Shown here piece after piece: positions 8,418-16,886 of a stretch of 64,000 nt of DNA. The translations under genes and the position numbers were made by a program. The DNA comes from Nocardioidaceae bacterium (lineage in GTDB: Bacteria; Actinomycetota; Actinomycetes; Propionibacteriales; Nocardioidaceae): the NCBI GenBank assembly GCA_030655315.1, contig JAURVT010000016.1, positions 1 through 64,000 of the forward strand, written 5' to 3'. The notes under the pieces were generated by a model, which ran no database searches, was not told the origin of the DNA, and was given only the letters and a program-made list of their open reading frames with translations. The first letter of the stretch is position 1, and each line of letters opens with the position of its first letter.

Positions 8418-9362
8418 TCAGGACTGCGTGGCGAAGAGGTGACGGCGCCAGTTCTGGTGGGGGTAGCGGGGGACGCCGGCCGCGCCGCGGGAGAGGAGCG
8501 CCCGGTGGACGCGGTCGACGACGGCGTCGGGGTGGCGGAACAGGTGGTCGGCCACCACGACGACGACGATCCACCCGTCCGCCGCCATCCCCTCGACGCG
8601 CAGGACGTCGCGTGCCCACTGCCGGCGGTCGTCGGCGTGGTGGCGTCCGTCGTACTCGATGGCGATCTTGAGCTCGGGATAGCTGAGGTCGGGCGTGGCG
8701 AGCCAGGTGCCGGCGGCGTCGAAGGCGGGACGATTCACGACGGGTTCCGGCAGGTCGGCGAACACCAGCAACAGGCGCAGCAGCGTCTCGGCGCGGGAGT
8801 CGACACCCTCGCGGACGAGGCTCCCCGCCCACCGCGCCCGGCGGATCCACCGGCGCCGGGGCTCGCGGCACCGCAGCTGCAACGCGGCGAGCGAGATCAG
8901 CCCGCGTCGGACCGCGGCGTCACCGACCGCGACCAGGTCCCACAGACACAGCAGCACGGCAAGGTCGACGAACGTCTTGCCGACCGTGGTCACCGGGCGG
9001 CCGTCGACGACCATCGACGACGGGCGTTGCTTGTAGCGGTGCAGGTCGACGCCCGTCAGCTCCAGCCCGTTCCTCGACTGCGGCACCCAGAACGAGGGGC
9101 GCGTCGTCGTGGGCACGGGGAGACCGAGCAGGTGACCCGCGGCGCCGTGCGAGGCGATCGCCCCACCTGGCAGCGCTAGGAGACCGGCATCGATCATCAC
9201 GTCGAGCGTGGGCTCCAGATCAGCCGTGGCGTGGACGCCACGGAGCAGCGTCGTGAACCGTCTGCCGTTCAGCACTCGTGCGCTCAGCCCGGCTGCACGC
9301 GCTTCGGCGACCGTGAACGGGCGGTCCTTCAAGGTGGCTGGAACGGGTGTCGGGGCCGGCAT
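8418..9362 (-). CDS. DUF559 / Vsr-like endonuclease-domain protein with N-terminal AbiEi-like region
   Basis: The 314-residue protein has an N-terminal helix-turn-helix-like region (FTVAEARAAGLSARVLNGRRF) and LRGVHATA, as in AbiEi-type antitoxin domains. Its C-terminal domain (about 215-300) belongs to the DUF559 group of PD-(D/E)XK, Vsr-like nucleases: the core PDLSYPELKIAIEYDGRHH supplies acidic residues and a following His pair. The family is abundant in actinobacteria and its role is unproven; DNA cleavage or mismatch repair is inference from the fold. The ATG at 9362 (MPAPTPVP) gives the family's usual length. It is enclosed on both sides by copies of one palindromic repeat, 11 bases beyond its stop and 58 bases before its start. 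Confidence 0.78.
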   Translation of the reverse strand: MPAPTPVPATLKDRPFTVAEARAAGLSARVLNGRRFTTLLRGVHATADLEPTLDVMIDAGLLALPGGAIASHGAAGHLLGLPVPTTTRPSFWVPQSRNGLELTGVDLHRYKQRPSSMVVDGRPVTTVGKTFVDLAVLLCLWDLVAVGDAAVRRGLISLAALQLRCREPRRRWIRRARWAGSLVREGVDSRAETLLRLLLVFADLPEPVVNRPAFDAAGTWLATPDLSYPELKIAIEYDGRHHADDRRQWARDVLRVEGMAADGWIVVVVVADHLFRHPDAVVDRVHRALLSRGAAGVPRYPHQNWRRHLFATQS

Positions 9363-9420
9363 CTGACCACGTTGACGCCGATCCGGGCCCGCGAACCGCT
9401 GTCCACAGGCCCAATTCGTC

Positions 9421-9481
9421 CGCGAGATACGGGTTCTGCACCACGTGAGGACGTCCGGTGGTGCAGAACCCGTATCTCGCG
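9421..9481. repeat. Long palindromic repeat (GTCCGCGA family), right copy beside the DUF559 gene
   Basis: Arms 9421-9444 and 9458-9481 are perfectly complementary (24 bp) around a 13-base loop. The arm starts CGCGAGATACGGGTTCTGCA and differs from the copy at 8336 by one base in the shared core. The loops of the two copies differ entirely, so the arms are what is conserved. It also lies just after the stop of the epimerase-like gene (9485). Confidence 0.78.
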
Positions 9482-9484
9482 CAC

Positions 9485-10477
9485 TCAGGGCTGGGAGGGG
9501 AGGGAGGGGAGGAGGGAGAGCTCGTCGGCTCGGGTGAGGCCGGCCCGCCTCGGACGCGCGAGGCCCTGCTGCTCCTCCCACCTGAGGGTGTCGGTGAGGG
9601 TCTCGGCGAGCGGGCGGCTCCGCCAGCCTGCCGCCCTCGCCCGCGCACCGCTGCGTCCGCTCATCGCCTCCATGCCGGCGGGGAGCCACAGAGGCAGGGA
9701 GCGCTCGCCCGACCACGGCCCGACGTCGTGGGCGGCGAGCCAGGACGGGGACGCCGCCACCTGCTCCCCCGTGAACCCCGCGACGGACGCCGCCGCGTCC
9801 AGCACCTCGCCCAGCGGGGTCATCGGCGCGACGGCGTCGACGGCGCCGGTCACGCCGTCCGACCACGCGGTGGCCAGCCACGACGCGAGGTCGCGGACGT
9901 CCACGGTCTGGGTGGGCTGGTCCGGGACGCCGGGGACGAGCACCGGGCCGTCGTCGGCCAGCGCGAACCTCGACACCCAGTACCCGAACCGGTCGGACGG
10001 GTCGCCCGGACCGCCGATCAGCCCTGCCCGCGCGAGGAGCCCCCGCGAGCCGACCCCGTCGACCACCAGCTGCTCGCACCGCACCTTCGCGCCGCCGTAG
10101 TCCTCGATCGTGGCCTCGTCGGCGTCGAGCGCCGGCAGCAGGGCCGCGGACTCGTCCGCACCCACGGCCGCGTGGTCGGCGTACACCGAGCACGACGAGA
10201 CGTACGTCCAGTGCGCCGCCCGCTCCCCCAGCGCCGCGACGGCCGACGCCACGAGCCCCGGCTGCCACGAGACGTCGACGACCGCGTCCCAGTCGCGCCC
10301 GGAGACCGCCGCGTACGCACCAGCACCCGACCGGTCCGCGACGACCGGGGTCGTGCCGTCGACGAAGGCGGCCGAGCCTCGCGCGAGGCAGGTCACGTCA
10401 TCGCCCCACGCGAGGGCGGCGCGGGCCACCTCGCGCCCGAGCCAGGCGGTACCACCGAGGACGAGGACGTCAGCCAT
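9485..10477 (-). CDS. NAD-dependent epimerase/dehydratase family protein (extended SDR)
   Basis: The 330-residue protein begins with a Rossmann motif VLVLGGTAWLGRE, has YVSSCSVYAD (Ser of the active site) and YGGAKVRCE (Tyr-x-x-x-Lys) typical of extended SDRs, and a C-terminal substrate domain. In this order the family includes sugar-nucleotide and isoflavone-reductase-like enzymes; the substrate is not evident. The ATG at 10477 is preferred over one at 10489. It runs in the same direction as the CPBP protease gene upstream, 61 bases away. Confidence 0.8.
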   Translation of the reverse strand: MADVLVLGGTAWLGREVARAALAWGDDVTCLARGSAAFVDGTTPVVADRSGAGAYAAVSGRDWDAVVDVSWQPGLVASAVAALGERAAHWTYVSSCSVYADHAAVGADESAALLPALDADEATIEDYGGAKVRCEQLVVDGVGSRGLLARAGLIGGPGDPSDRFGYWVSRFALADDGPVLVPGVPDQPTQTVDVRDLASWLATAWSDGVTGAVDAVAPMTPLGEVLDAAASVAGFTGEQVAASPSWLAAHDVGPWSGERSLPLWLPAGMEAMSGRSGARARAAGWRSRPLAETLTDTLRWEEQQGLARPRRAGLTRADELSLLPSLPSQP

Positions 10478-10538
10478 GCCTCGCAGCACAGCCGACGACG
10501 CACGCGGCGCGCCAGGGGCGTCCGCGACGGGCAGAACG

Positions 10539-11321
10539 TCAGGCGGTGCCCTGGCCGTGGCCCTGGACCTCGGACTCGCCCTCGTCGCGGAACAGCGGCG
10601 GGAGGTAGCGGAGCATCAGGCCGGACCAGGTGAGGTGGGTGAGGAGGGGGGCCTGGATGCCGCCGGTCGCTCGGCGCTGCAGGGCGAACAGACCGCCCAT
10701 AAACCCGCCCGCCAGGACGAGCGCGGGGTTGCGGGTGGCCGCCGTGGCGAGCGTGTAGACCGCCGTGGACTTGAGCACCGGGTTGTCCTGGCCGACCGCC
10801 GCGTAGAGCGCGCCGCGGAAGAAGACCTCCTCGGCGGCACCGTTGGCGAACGTCGTGAGGGTGACGAGCGGCCCGCTGCCCTGGTCGGCGTAGGCCAGCA
10901 CCTTGGAGATGGCGCGGTCGAGCACGGGGATCTGGCGGCACACCAGGGCGGACGCGTAGAAGAAGCCGAACGCCGCGACGCCCGTGGCCACCGGCACCAG
11001 CACCGGACGACGCACGCTGCTGTCGCGGTACTCGATCCAGCCGAGGTGGAGCGGCCCCGAGCCCAGCGCGCCGGCGGTCCAGGTGGCCGCGACGGCGAGC
11101 GTCAGCCCGTAGAACTCGGTGGAGGCGGGCTTGGTCGAGAGCGAGACGCCGAGCAGGCCCGCGCCGGCGACGCTGACGCCGGCCACGACCTTGCGGCGGT
11201 GCCGGAACTCGCGGTCGTCCTGCCAGTGGTCGCGCGGGACCATGTACGACAGGTCGCGCGGCACGATGCCGAGGATCTTGTCGCTACGGGCCCGCAGCGC
11301 CCGGCGGAGCCGCCCGCTCAC
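10539..11321 (-). CDS. CPBP family intramembrane glutamic endopeptidase
   Basis: The 260-residue membrane protein has several hydrophobic segments and the CPBP/Abi motifs: motif 1 EEVFFRG (the two Glu of the active site) and motif 3 HLTWS (His), with an intervening helix containing the expected FxxxR-type segment. The family includes CAAX-type proteases and bacteriocin self-immunity proteins; the local substrate is unknown. The ATG overlaps the stop of the upstream NAD(P)-binding gene (11318), suggesting cotranslation. The first 45 residues are basic and cytoplasmic. Confidence 0.82.
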   Translation of the reverse strand: MSGRLRRALRARSDKILGIVPRDLSYMVPRDHWQDDREFRHRRKVVAGVSVAGAGLLGVSLSTKPASTEFYGLTLAVAATWTAGALGSGPLHLGWIEYRDSSVRRPVLVPVATGVAAFGFFYASALVCRQIPVLDRAISKVLAYADQGSGPLVTLTTFANGAAEEVFFRGALYAAVGQDNPVLKSTAVYTLATAATRNPALVLAGGFMGGLFALQRRATGGIQAPLLTHLTWSGLMLRYLPPLFRDEGESEVQGHGQGTA

Positions 11322-12217
11322 GACGAGCTCCGCGCCTCGCGCGCCCGCTCACCGAGCGCGATCAGCACGGCCTCGTCGTAGTCCATCGGCTCGAACGGGA
11401 CGATCCGGCGGATCGAGTCGTCGCGCACCACCACCTCGTTGGACATCGAGTCGATCAGCGAGCGACCGGTCTGGGTGTCGACGCTGGTGACGAGCGACAG
11501 CCAGTGGGACGACAGACTGGGCGTGAGCAGCGGCACCGGCACGACCAGCATCTTGCGTCCCTCGATCTGGGCCACCCGGCGCATCATCTCGACGTACTCG
11601 AGCACCTCGGTGCCGCCCACGTCGAGACCGCGGCCCATCGCCTCCTCGTTGCCGAGGACGCCCACCAGGTAGCGGACGACGTCGCCGACGGCGATCGGCT
11701 GGGTACGGGTGCGCACCCAGCGCGGCGTGATCATCGCGGGCAGGTGCTCGACCAGCTGGCGGGTCATCTCCCACGAGATGCCGCCGTGGCCGACGACGAT
11801 GCCGGCGCGCAGGCTCGTGACGGGCACCCCGTCGGTCTGCAGCAGCTTCTCGACCTGACGGCGGCTGCGCAGGTGCGCCGATAGGTCGTCGGCGTCGTCG
11901 CCGAGCCCGCCCAGGTACACGATCTGCTGCAACCCGGCGTCCTTCGCTGCCTTCGAGAAGGCCTTCGCGGCCTCGGCGTCGAGGCGCTCGAAGTCGTCGG
12001 AGTCGAGGGAGTGCACCAGGTAGTAGGCGGCCTCGCAGCCCTCGAGCGCCGCGGGCAGCGAGTCGTGGTCGTGCACGTCGCCGTACGTCGCCTTGCCCAC
12101 GCCGGAGTAGGAGTCGGGGTGACGCGTCATCGCGACGACCTCGTGACCGGCCTCCTCGAGAGCCGGGCACAGCCGCTTTCCGACGAAACCTGACGCACCG
12201 GCCACGAGTACACGCAT
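11318..12217 (-). CDS. NAD(P)H-binding atypical SDR protein
   Basis: The 299-residue protein opens with VLVAGASGFVGKRL, an NAD(P)-binding GxxGxxG motif, then YYLVHSL and IVYLGGLGDD. It lacks the classical Tyr-x-x-x-Lys pair, as is usual in the atypical SDR/NmrA group (compare the 'SDR family NAD(P)H-binding' proteins beginning MRVLVTGA). The C-terminal part has WLSLVTSV, like members fused to a DUF2867 domain, but shorter. A redox-sensing or quinone-reductase role is possible; not decided. It overlaps the CPBP gene downstream and is divergent from a second NAD(P)-binding gene at 12270. Confidence 0.78.
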   Translation of the reverse strand: MRVLVAGASGFVGKRLCPALEEAGHEVVAMTRHPDSYSGVGKATYGDVHDHDSLPAALEGCEAAYYLVHSLDSDDFERLDAEAAKAFSKAAKDAGLQQIVYLGGLGDDADDLSAHLRSRRQVEKLLQTDGVPVTSLRAGIVVGHGGISWEMTRQLVEHLPAMITPRWVRTRTQPIAVGDVVRYLVGVLGNEEAMGRGLDVGGTEVLEYVEMMRRVAQIEGRKMLVVPVPLLTPSLSSHWLSLVTSVDTQTGRSLIDSMSNEVVVRDDSIRRIVPFEPMDYDEAVLIALGERAREARSSS

Positions 12218-12269
12218 GCGACGAACGTATCGGGGGAATCAGCGCCACGCCGTTCGGTGTTGACCGATC

Positions 12270-13130
12270 GTGACCACTCCCACCTCCCTCGTCGCCGTCA
12301 CCGGCTCGACCGGCGCCATCGGCGGCGGCGTCGCCCGTCGGCTGAGCGACGCCGGCGTCGCCCAGCGCCTCGTCGTCCGCGACGCGTCCCGCGCCCCCGA
12401 TCTGCCCGGCACCGAGGTCGTCGTGGCCTCCTACGGCGACCGCGGTGCCGTCCGCGACGCCCTGGCGGGCGTCGACACCGTCCTGATGGTCTCGGCGCAC
12501 GAGTCCGACGACCGCGTGGGCGAGCACCGCACGTTCGTCGAGGCCGCCGCCGAGGCGGGCGTGCGCCAGGTGGTCTACCTGTCGTTCGTGGGCGCGTCGG
12601 CCACCTCGGGCTTCCTGCTCGGACGCGACCACGGCGCCACCGAGGACGTCCTGCGGGCCTCCGGGCTCGACTGGACGTTCCTGCGCGACAACTTCTACGC
12701 CGAGATGCTGCCCCTGTGGGCCGGCGACGACGGCACCCTGCGCGGCCCGGCGCGCGACGGACGGCTGGCCGCCGTCGCTCAGGACGACGTCGCGGACGTC
12801 GCCGCCGTCGTGCTGCAGGACCCCCGCGCCCACGTCGGTCGCACCTACGACCTGACGGGCCCCGCCGCCGTCTCGTTCGCCGAGGTCGCGACGATGCTGA
12901 CCGACGCCACCGGCCGCGAGCACCACTACGTCGACGAGACCATGGACGAGGCACGGGCGAGCCGATCGGGCCACGACGTGCCCGCGTGGCTCGTCGACGC
13001 CTGGATCAGCACCTACACCGCCGTCGCGGACGGCGAGCTCGCCGCCGTGAGCGACGACGTCGCCACGCTCACCGGCCACCCGGCGACCTCCGTCGAGGAG
13101 GTCGTCGCACGAGCCGCGAAGAACCGCTGA
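12270..13130 (+). CDS. NmrA/QorB-like NAD(P)-binding oxidoreductase
   Basis: The 286-residue protein begins VAVTGSTGAIGGGVARRL, an NADP-binding motif, and contains VVYLSFVGAS, DWTFLRDNFYAEM and QDDVADVAA, as in QorB-type quinone oxidoreductases and NmrA-like proteins. QorB-like enzymes reduce quinones with NADPH; regulators of the NmrA type only bind the nucleotide. The GTG at 12270 gives the family length (about 285). It is divergent from the other NAD(P)-binding gene and 20 bases upstream of an ABC exporter gene. Confidence 0.85.
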   Translation: MTTPTSLVAVTGSTGAIGGGVARRLSDAGVAQRLVVRDASRAPDLPGTEVVVASYGDRGAVRDALAGVDTVLMVSAHESDDRVGEHRTFVEAAAEAGVRQVVYLSFVGASATSGFLLGRDHGATEDVLRASGLDWTFLRDNFYAEMLPLWAGDDGTLRGPARDGRLAAVAQDDVADVAAVVLQDPRAHVGRTYDLTGPAAVSFAEVATMLTDATGREHHYVDETMDEARASRSGHDVPAWLVDAWISTYTAVADGELAAVSDDVATLTGHPATSVEEVVARAAKNR

Positions 13131-13150
13131 CACCGCCTACCCTCGGAGGG

Positions 13151-15127
13151 GTGAGCCCGTCCGACGCGTCCCCCCGGACCGCGGCCGAGCGCGCCCCGGT
13201 GATCCCCCGCATCACCCGCATGCTGGCGCCCTACCGCACCCAGATGATCCTGGTGGGCGTCGCGGTCGTCGTGTCCGCGGCCCTCACCTCGGTGGTGCCG
13301 TTCCTCACCCGGGCGGTCTTCGACGACGCCCTGTTCCGCCCCGACGGGGGTGCGCCGCGCCTGGGGCTGCTGGCGTGGCTGGTCGGCAACATGATCGCCA
13401 TCCCCGTGGTCACCGCGGGCATCGGCATCACCCAGAACTGGCTGACCGCCACCATCGGCAACTCGGCGATGGCCGACCTCCGCGGCGACCTCTTCGCACA
13501 CCTGCAGAAGATGGAGCTGGCCTTCTTCACCGGCACCAAGACCGGTGTCATCCAGTCACGCCTGGCCAACGACGTCAGCGGCGTGCGCACCGTCCTCACC
13601 GACACCGCCACCACGATCCTGCAGAACTCGGTGACGGTGATCGCCGCGTTCGTCTCGATGATCATCCTGTCGTGGCAGCTGACGATCCTCGCGCTCGTGC
13701 TGATGCCGGTGTTCGTCTCCGTGCAGGTCCAGGTCGGACGACGACGCCAGCGGGTCGCGCGCCGCACCCAGGAGTCGCTGTCGGAGATGACCGCGATCAC
13801 CGAGGAGGCCCTCAGCGTCTCGGGGATCCTGCTCGCCAAGGTCTTCAACCGCTCGGAGTCCGAGGTGGAGCGGTACCGCGGAGAGAACCGTCGGCAGACC
13901 CGGCTGCAGGTGCAGGCCGCGATGACCGGCCGCACGTTCTTCGCGGTCGTGCAGACGTTCTTCGCCGTCACCCCCGCACTGGTCTACCTCGCCGCCGGCA
14001 TCATGCTCGGCAGCTCGTCGGGCACGGGTCTCACCGCGGGCACGCTCGTGGCGTTCACCACGCTCCAGGCGCGGCTCCAGATGCCGCTGCTGCAGCTGAT
14101 GCGTGTGTCGCTCGACGTGCAGACCTCGCTCGCGCTGTTCCGCCGGATCTTCGAGTACCTCGACCTCGAGCCCGCCATCACCGAGCGTCCCGGGGCCGTC
14201 CCCCTCGACCGCGCCACCATGCGCGGCGAGGTCGAGCTGCGCGACGTCTGGTTCCGATACCCCGAGCCGCGACGCCTCACCGAGGCGCCCGCGCGCGACC
14301 GGTTCGCGGCCGACGACCCGCACGGCGTCCCCGAGGCCCCCGAGCCCCGCGAGACCGGGCTGGCGCCCGTCGACGCCGACGCACCGCCGGCCGAGCCGTC
14401 CTGGACGCTCCGCGGCGTCTCGCTGCACGTCGAGCCGGGCCAGCTGGCCGCCATCGTCGGCCCCACCGGGTCGGGCAAGACCACCACGACCTACCTGATC
14501 CCGCGGTTCTACGACGTCACCGACGGGTCGGTGCGGATCGACGACCACGACGTCCGCGACCTCACCCTGGGGTCGCTGGCCGACGCCGTGGGCACGGTGA
14601 CGCAGGAGCCCTACCTGTTCCACGGGACGATCCGCGACAACCTCGCCTACGCCCGCCCCGACGCGACGTTCGACGAGATCGTCCAGGCGGCGCGCGACGC
14701 CAACATCCACGACACGATCGTGTCGTTCTCCGACGGCTACGAGACGATCACCGGCGAGCGCGGCTACCGGCTCTCGGGCGGGGAGAAGCAGCGTCTCGCC
14801 ATCGCGCGGGTGCTGCTCATGGACCCGCCCGTGCTGATCCTCGACGAGGCGACGTCCGCGCTCGACACCGAGACCGAGCGGCTCGTCCAGGAGGCGCTCG
14901 AGCGGGCCACGCGCGGCCGCACCACGATCGCGATCGCCCACCGCCTGTCGACGATCCGCGCCGCCGACGTCATCTTTGGCATCGAGCACGGCGAGCTCGT
15001 CGAGCAGGGCACCCACGACGAGCTGCTGGCCCTCGGCGGCCTGTACGCGCGCCTCTACGTCGAGCAGCTGGGCGGTGCCGAGCCCACCCGCCCGGCCGCC
15101 GCCCGCCGCGCCGACCTCCCCGTCTGA
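13151..15127 (+). CDS. ABC-type exporter half-transporter (permease fused to ATPase)
   Basis: The 658-residue protein has a six-helix exporter domain (about 25-320), an acidic Pro-rich insert (about 380-415) rarely seen in the family, and an ATPase domain. The ATPase shows Walker A GPTGSGKTT, Q-loop TQEPYLF, signature LSGGEKQR, Walker B VLILDEA and the H-loop in IAIAHRLST. It should act as a homodimer exporting lipids, drugs or peptides. The start GTG (13151) follows GGAGGG at short spacing. The insert lies between the first strand of the ATPase (ELRDVWFRYPEP) and the next (TLRGVSLHVEP). The substrate is not indicated by the neighbours. Confidence 0.9.
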   Translation: MSPSDASPRTAAERAPVIPRITRMLAPYRTQMILVGVAVVVSAALTSVVPFLTRAVFDDALFRPDGGAPRLGLLAWLVGNMIAIPVVTAGIGITQNWLTATIGNSAMADLRGDLFAHLQKMELAFFTGTKTGVIQSRLANDVSGVRTVLTDTATTILQNSVTVIAAFVSMIILSWQLTILALVLMPVFVSVQVQVGRRRQRVARRTQESLSEMTAITEEALSVSGILLAKVFNRSESEVERYRGENRRQTRLQVQAAMTGRTFFAVVQTFFAVTPALVYLAAGIMLGSSSGTGLTAGTLVAFTTLQARLQMPLLQLMRVSLDVQTSLALFRRIFEYLDLEPAITERPGAVPLDRATMRGEVELRDVWFRYPEPRRLTEAPARDRFAADDPHGVPEAPEPRETGLAPVDADAPPAEPSWTLRGVSLHVEPGQLAAIVGPTGSGKTTTTYLIPRFYDVTDGSVRIDDHDVRDLTLGSLADAVGTVTQEPYLFHGTIRDNLAYARPDATFDEIVQAARDANIHDTIVSFSDGYETITGERGYRLSGGEKQRLAIARVLLMDPPVLILDEATSALDTETERLVQEALERATRGRTTIAIAHRLSTIRAADVIFGIEHGELVEQGTHDELLALGGLYARLYVEQLGGAEPTRPAAARRADLPV

Positions 15128-15140
15128 CGACGACCCTTCC

Positions 15141-15358
15141 GTGGCGCTGCGCGCCGTGTGGGCCGGGCGCCGGAGGGAAGGCGGACTGATCTCGTCCGTC
15201 GACCTCCCAGCAACGCCGCCCACGCGGATGCGCAGGACTACAGGACCCTGTGGCGCTGCGCGCCGTGTGGGCCAGGCGCCGGAGGGAAGGCGGACTGATC
15301 TCGTCCGTCGACCTCCGAGCAACGCCGCCCACGCGGATGCGCAGGGCTACAGGGCCAG
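15141..15358. repeat. Two tandem direct copies of a 109-bp unit
   Basis: A unit beginning GTGGCGCTGCGCGCCGTGTG at 15141 repeats with a period of 109 bases at 15250. Only a few substitutions separate the copies (for example GGCCGGGCG against GGCCAGGCG). Each unit contains the hairpin GGCGC-TGC-GCGCC near its left end. The second copy reaches into the last codons of gabD, providing its stop TAG at 15347-15349. The region separates the convergent exporter and gabD genes. Confidence 0.85.
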
Positions 15359-16813
15359 GCCGACGTACTTGGTCTCGAGGTACTCCTCGATGCCCTCGGC
15401 GCCGCCCTCGCGGCCGAAGCCGGAGTGCTTGACGCCGCCGAAGGGGGCGGCGGGGTTGGACACGACGCCCTGGTTGATGCCGACCATGCCAGTCTGCAGG
15501 CCCTCGGCGACGCGGAAGGTGCGCGACACGTCGCGGGTGAAGGCGTAGGCGACCAGGCCGTACTCGGTGTCGTTGGCCATCGCGATGGCCTCCTCCTCGG
15601 TGGAGAAGGTGAAGATCGGTGCGACGGGCCCGAAGATCTCCTCGGCCCACATCCGCGCCTTCTTCGGCACCCCGGTGAGGACCGTGGGCGGGTAGAAGTA
15701 GCCGGGCCCGTCGCCCTGCTTGCCTCCGGTCAGCGCGGTGGCACCGGCGGCGACGGCGTCGTCGACGAGCTCGGCGACCTTGTCGCGCTGCTTGGCCTCC
15801 ACCAGCGGGCCGACCTCGATGTCGTCGGTGACGCCGCGGCCGGCCTTCATCGCGCCCATCCGCTCGGCGAGCTTGGTGCCGAACTCCTCGGCCACCGACT
15901 CGTGGACGATGAAGCGGTTCGCCGCCGTGCACGCCTCGCCCACGTTGCGCATCTTGGCGAGCATCGCGCCGTCGACGGCCGCGTCGAGGTCGGCGTCGTC
16001 GAACACCACGAACGGCGCGTTGCCGCCGAGCTCCATCGAGACCTTCAACAGACCCTCGGCCGACTGCTCCACCAGCTTCTTGCCCACCGGCGTCGACCCG
16101 GTGAACGTCAGCTTGCGCAGGCGCGGGTCGCGGATCAGCGGCTCCATCACGTCACCGGTGTCCGACGTGTTGACGACGTTGAGCACGCCGTCGGGCAGAC
16201 CGGCCTCCTTCAGGATGTCGGCCAGCGCCAGCATCGTCAGCGGCGTCAGCGCTGCCGGCTTCACGACCATGGTGCAGCCGGCCGCGATCGCCGGGCCGAT
16301 CTTGCGGGTGCCCATCGCGAGCGGGAAGTTCCAGGGCGTGATCATCAGGCACGGACCGACGGGCTGCTTCATCGTCAGCAGCCGGGTCGCCCCGTTGGGC
16401 GCGACCGACCAGCGACCGCTGATCCGGACCGCCTCCTCGGAGAACCAGCGGAAGAACTCCGACCCGTAGGCCAGCTCGGCCTTGGACTCCTTGAGTGGCT
16501 TGCCCATCTCGAGGGTCATCAGCAGCGCCAGGTCGTCGGTGCGCTCCTTGATCAGCTCGAACGCCCGCCGCAGGATCTCCCCGCGGTCGCGCGGGGCCGA
16601 CGCCGCCCAGTCGGTCTGGGCCGCGACCGCCGCGTCCAGCGCAGCCTTGCCGTCGGCGACCGACGCGTCCGCGACGCGAGCGATCTCCTCGCCCGTCGCC
16701 GGGTCCTCGACGCCGAGCGTCCGGCCACCCTCGGCGTCACGCCAGGAGCCCCCGATGAACAGCCCGGTGCTGACCCCTGCGACGACCTCGGCCTCGTGAC
16801 CCTGCAACGACAT
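15347..16813 (-). CDS. gabD: NAD(P)-dependent succinate-semialdehyde dehydrogenase
   Basis: The 488-residue aldehyde dehydrogenase has the class motifs: MITPWNFPLAM, FTGSTPVGKKL, the general-base Glu in MELGGNAPF and catalytic Cys in NVGEACTAANRF. The C-terminal motifs are EIFGPVAPIF and GGVKHSGFGREGG. The sequence is closest to the GabD/SSADH type, which oxidises succinate semialdehyde to succinate in 4-aminobutyrate breakdown. No GABA aminotransferase is nearby, so the specificity is inferred from sequence type only. The ATG at 16813 with GAAGGAGCACCG before it is a strong start. The stop lies inside the 109-bp repeat. Confidence 0.85.
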   Translation of the reverse strand: MSLQGHEAEVVAGVSTGLFIGGSWRDAEGGRTLGVEDPATGEEIARVADASVADGKAALDAAVAAQTDWAASAPRDRGEILRRAFELIKERTDDLALLMTLEMGKPLKESKAELAYGSEFFRWFSEEAVRISGRWSVAPNGATRLLTMKQPVGPCLMITPWNFPLAMGTRKIGPAIAAGCTMVVKPAALTPLTMLALADILKEAGLPDGVLNVVNTSDTGDVMEPLIRDPRLRKLTFTGSTPVGKKLVEQSAEGLLKVSMELGGNAPFVVFDDADLDAAVDGAMLAKMRNVGEACTAANRFIVHESVAEEFGTKLAERMGAMKAGRGVTDDIEVGPLVEAKQRDKVAELVDDAVAAGATALTGGKQGDGPGYFYPPTVLTGVPKKARMWAEEIFGPVAPIFTFSTEEEAIAMANDTEYGLVAYAFTRDVSRTFRVAEGLQTGMVGINQGVVSNPAAPFGGVKHSGFGREGGAEGIEEYLETKYVGLAL

Positions 16814-16886
16814 CGGTGCTCCTTCGTGGTTCGTGTTCCCCGTCGGGGTCACTCAACTCCGGGCCGACGTGCGCCGCAAGCGCGCG

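Noticed and set aside
8336-9481. Insertion sequence
   Set aside because: No transposase reading frame and no target-site duplication can be seen; the enclosed gene is of the DUF559 type.
11349-13133. Long minus-strand open frame of 594 codons covering two genes
   Set aside because: It runs across two real divergent NAD(P)-binding genes in other frames; the translation is Arg/Ala/Gly-rich with no motifs.
12257-13150. N-terminal 298 codons of the open frame leading into the ABC exporter
   Set aside because: They are the out-of-frame shadow of the QorB-like gene; the exporter starts at GTG 13151, where homology begins.
15141-15358. CRISPR array
   Set aside because: Only two contiguous units with no spacer between them and no cas genes nearby.
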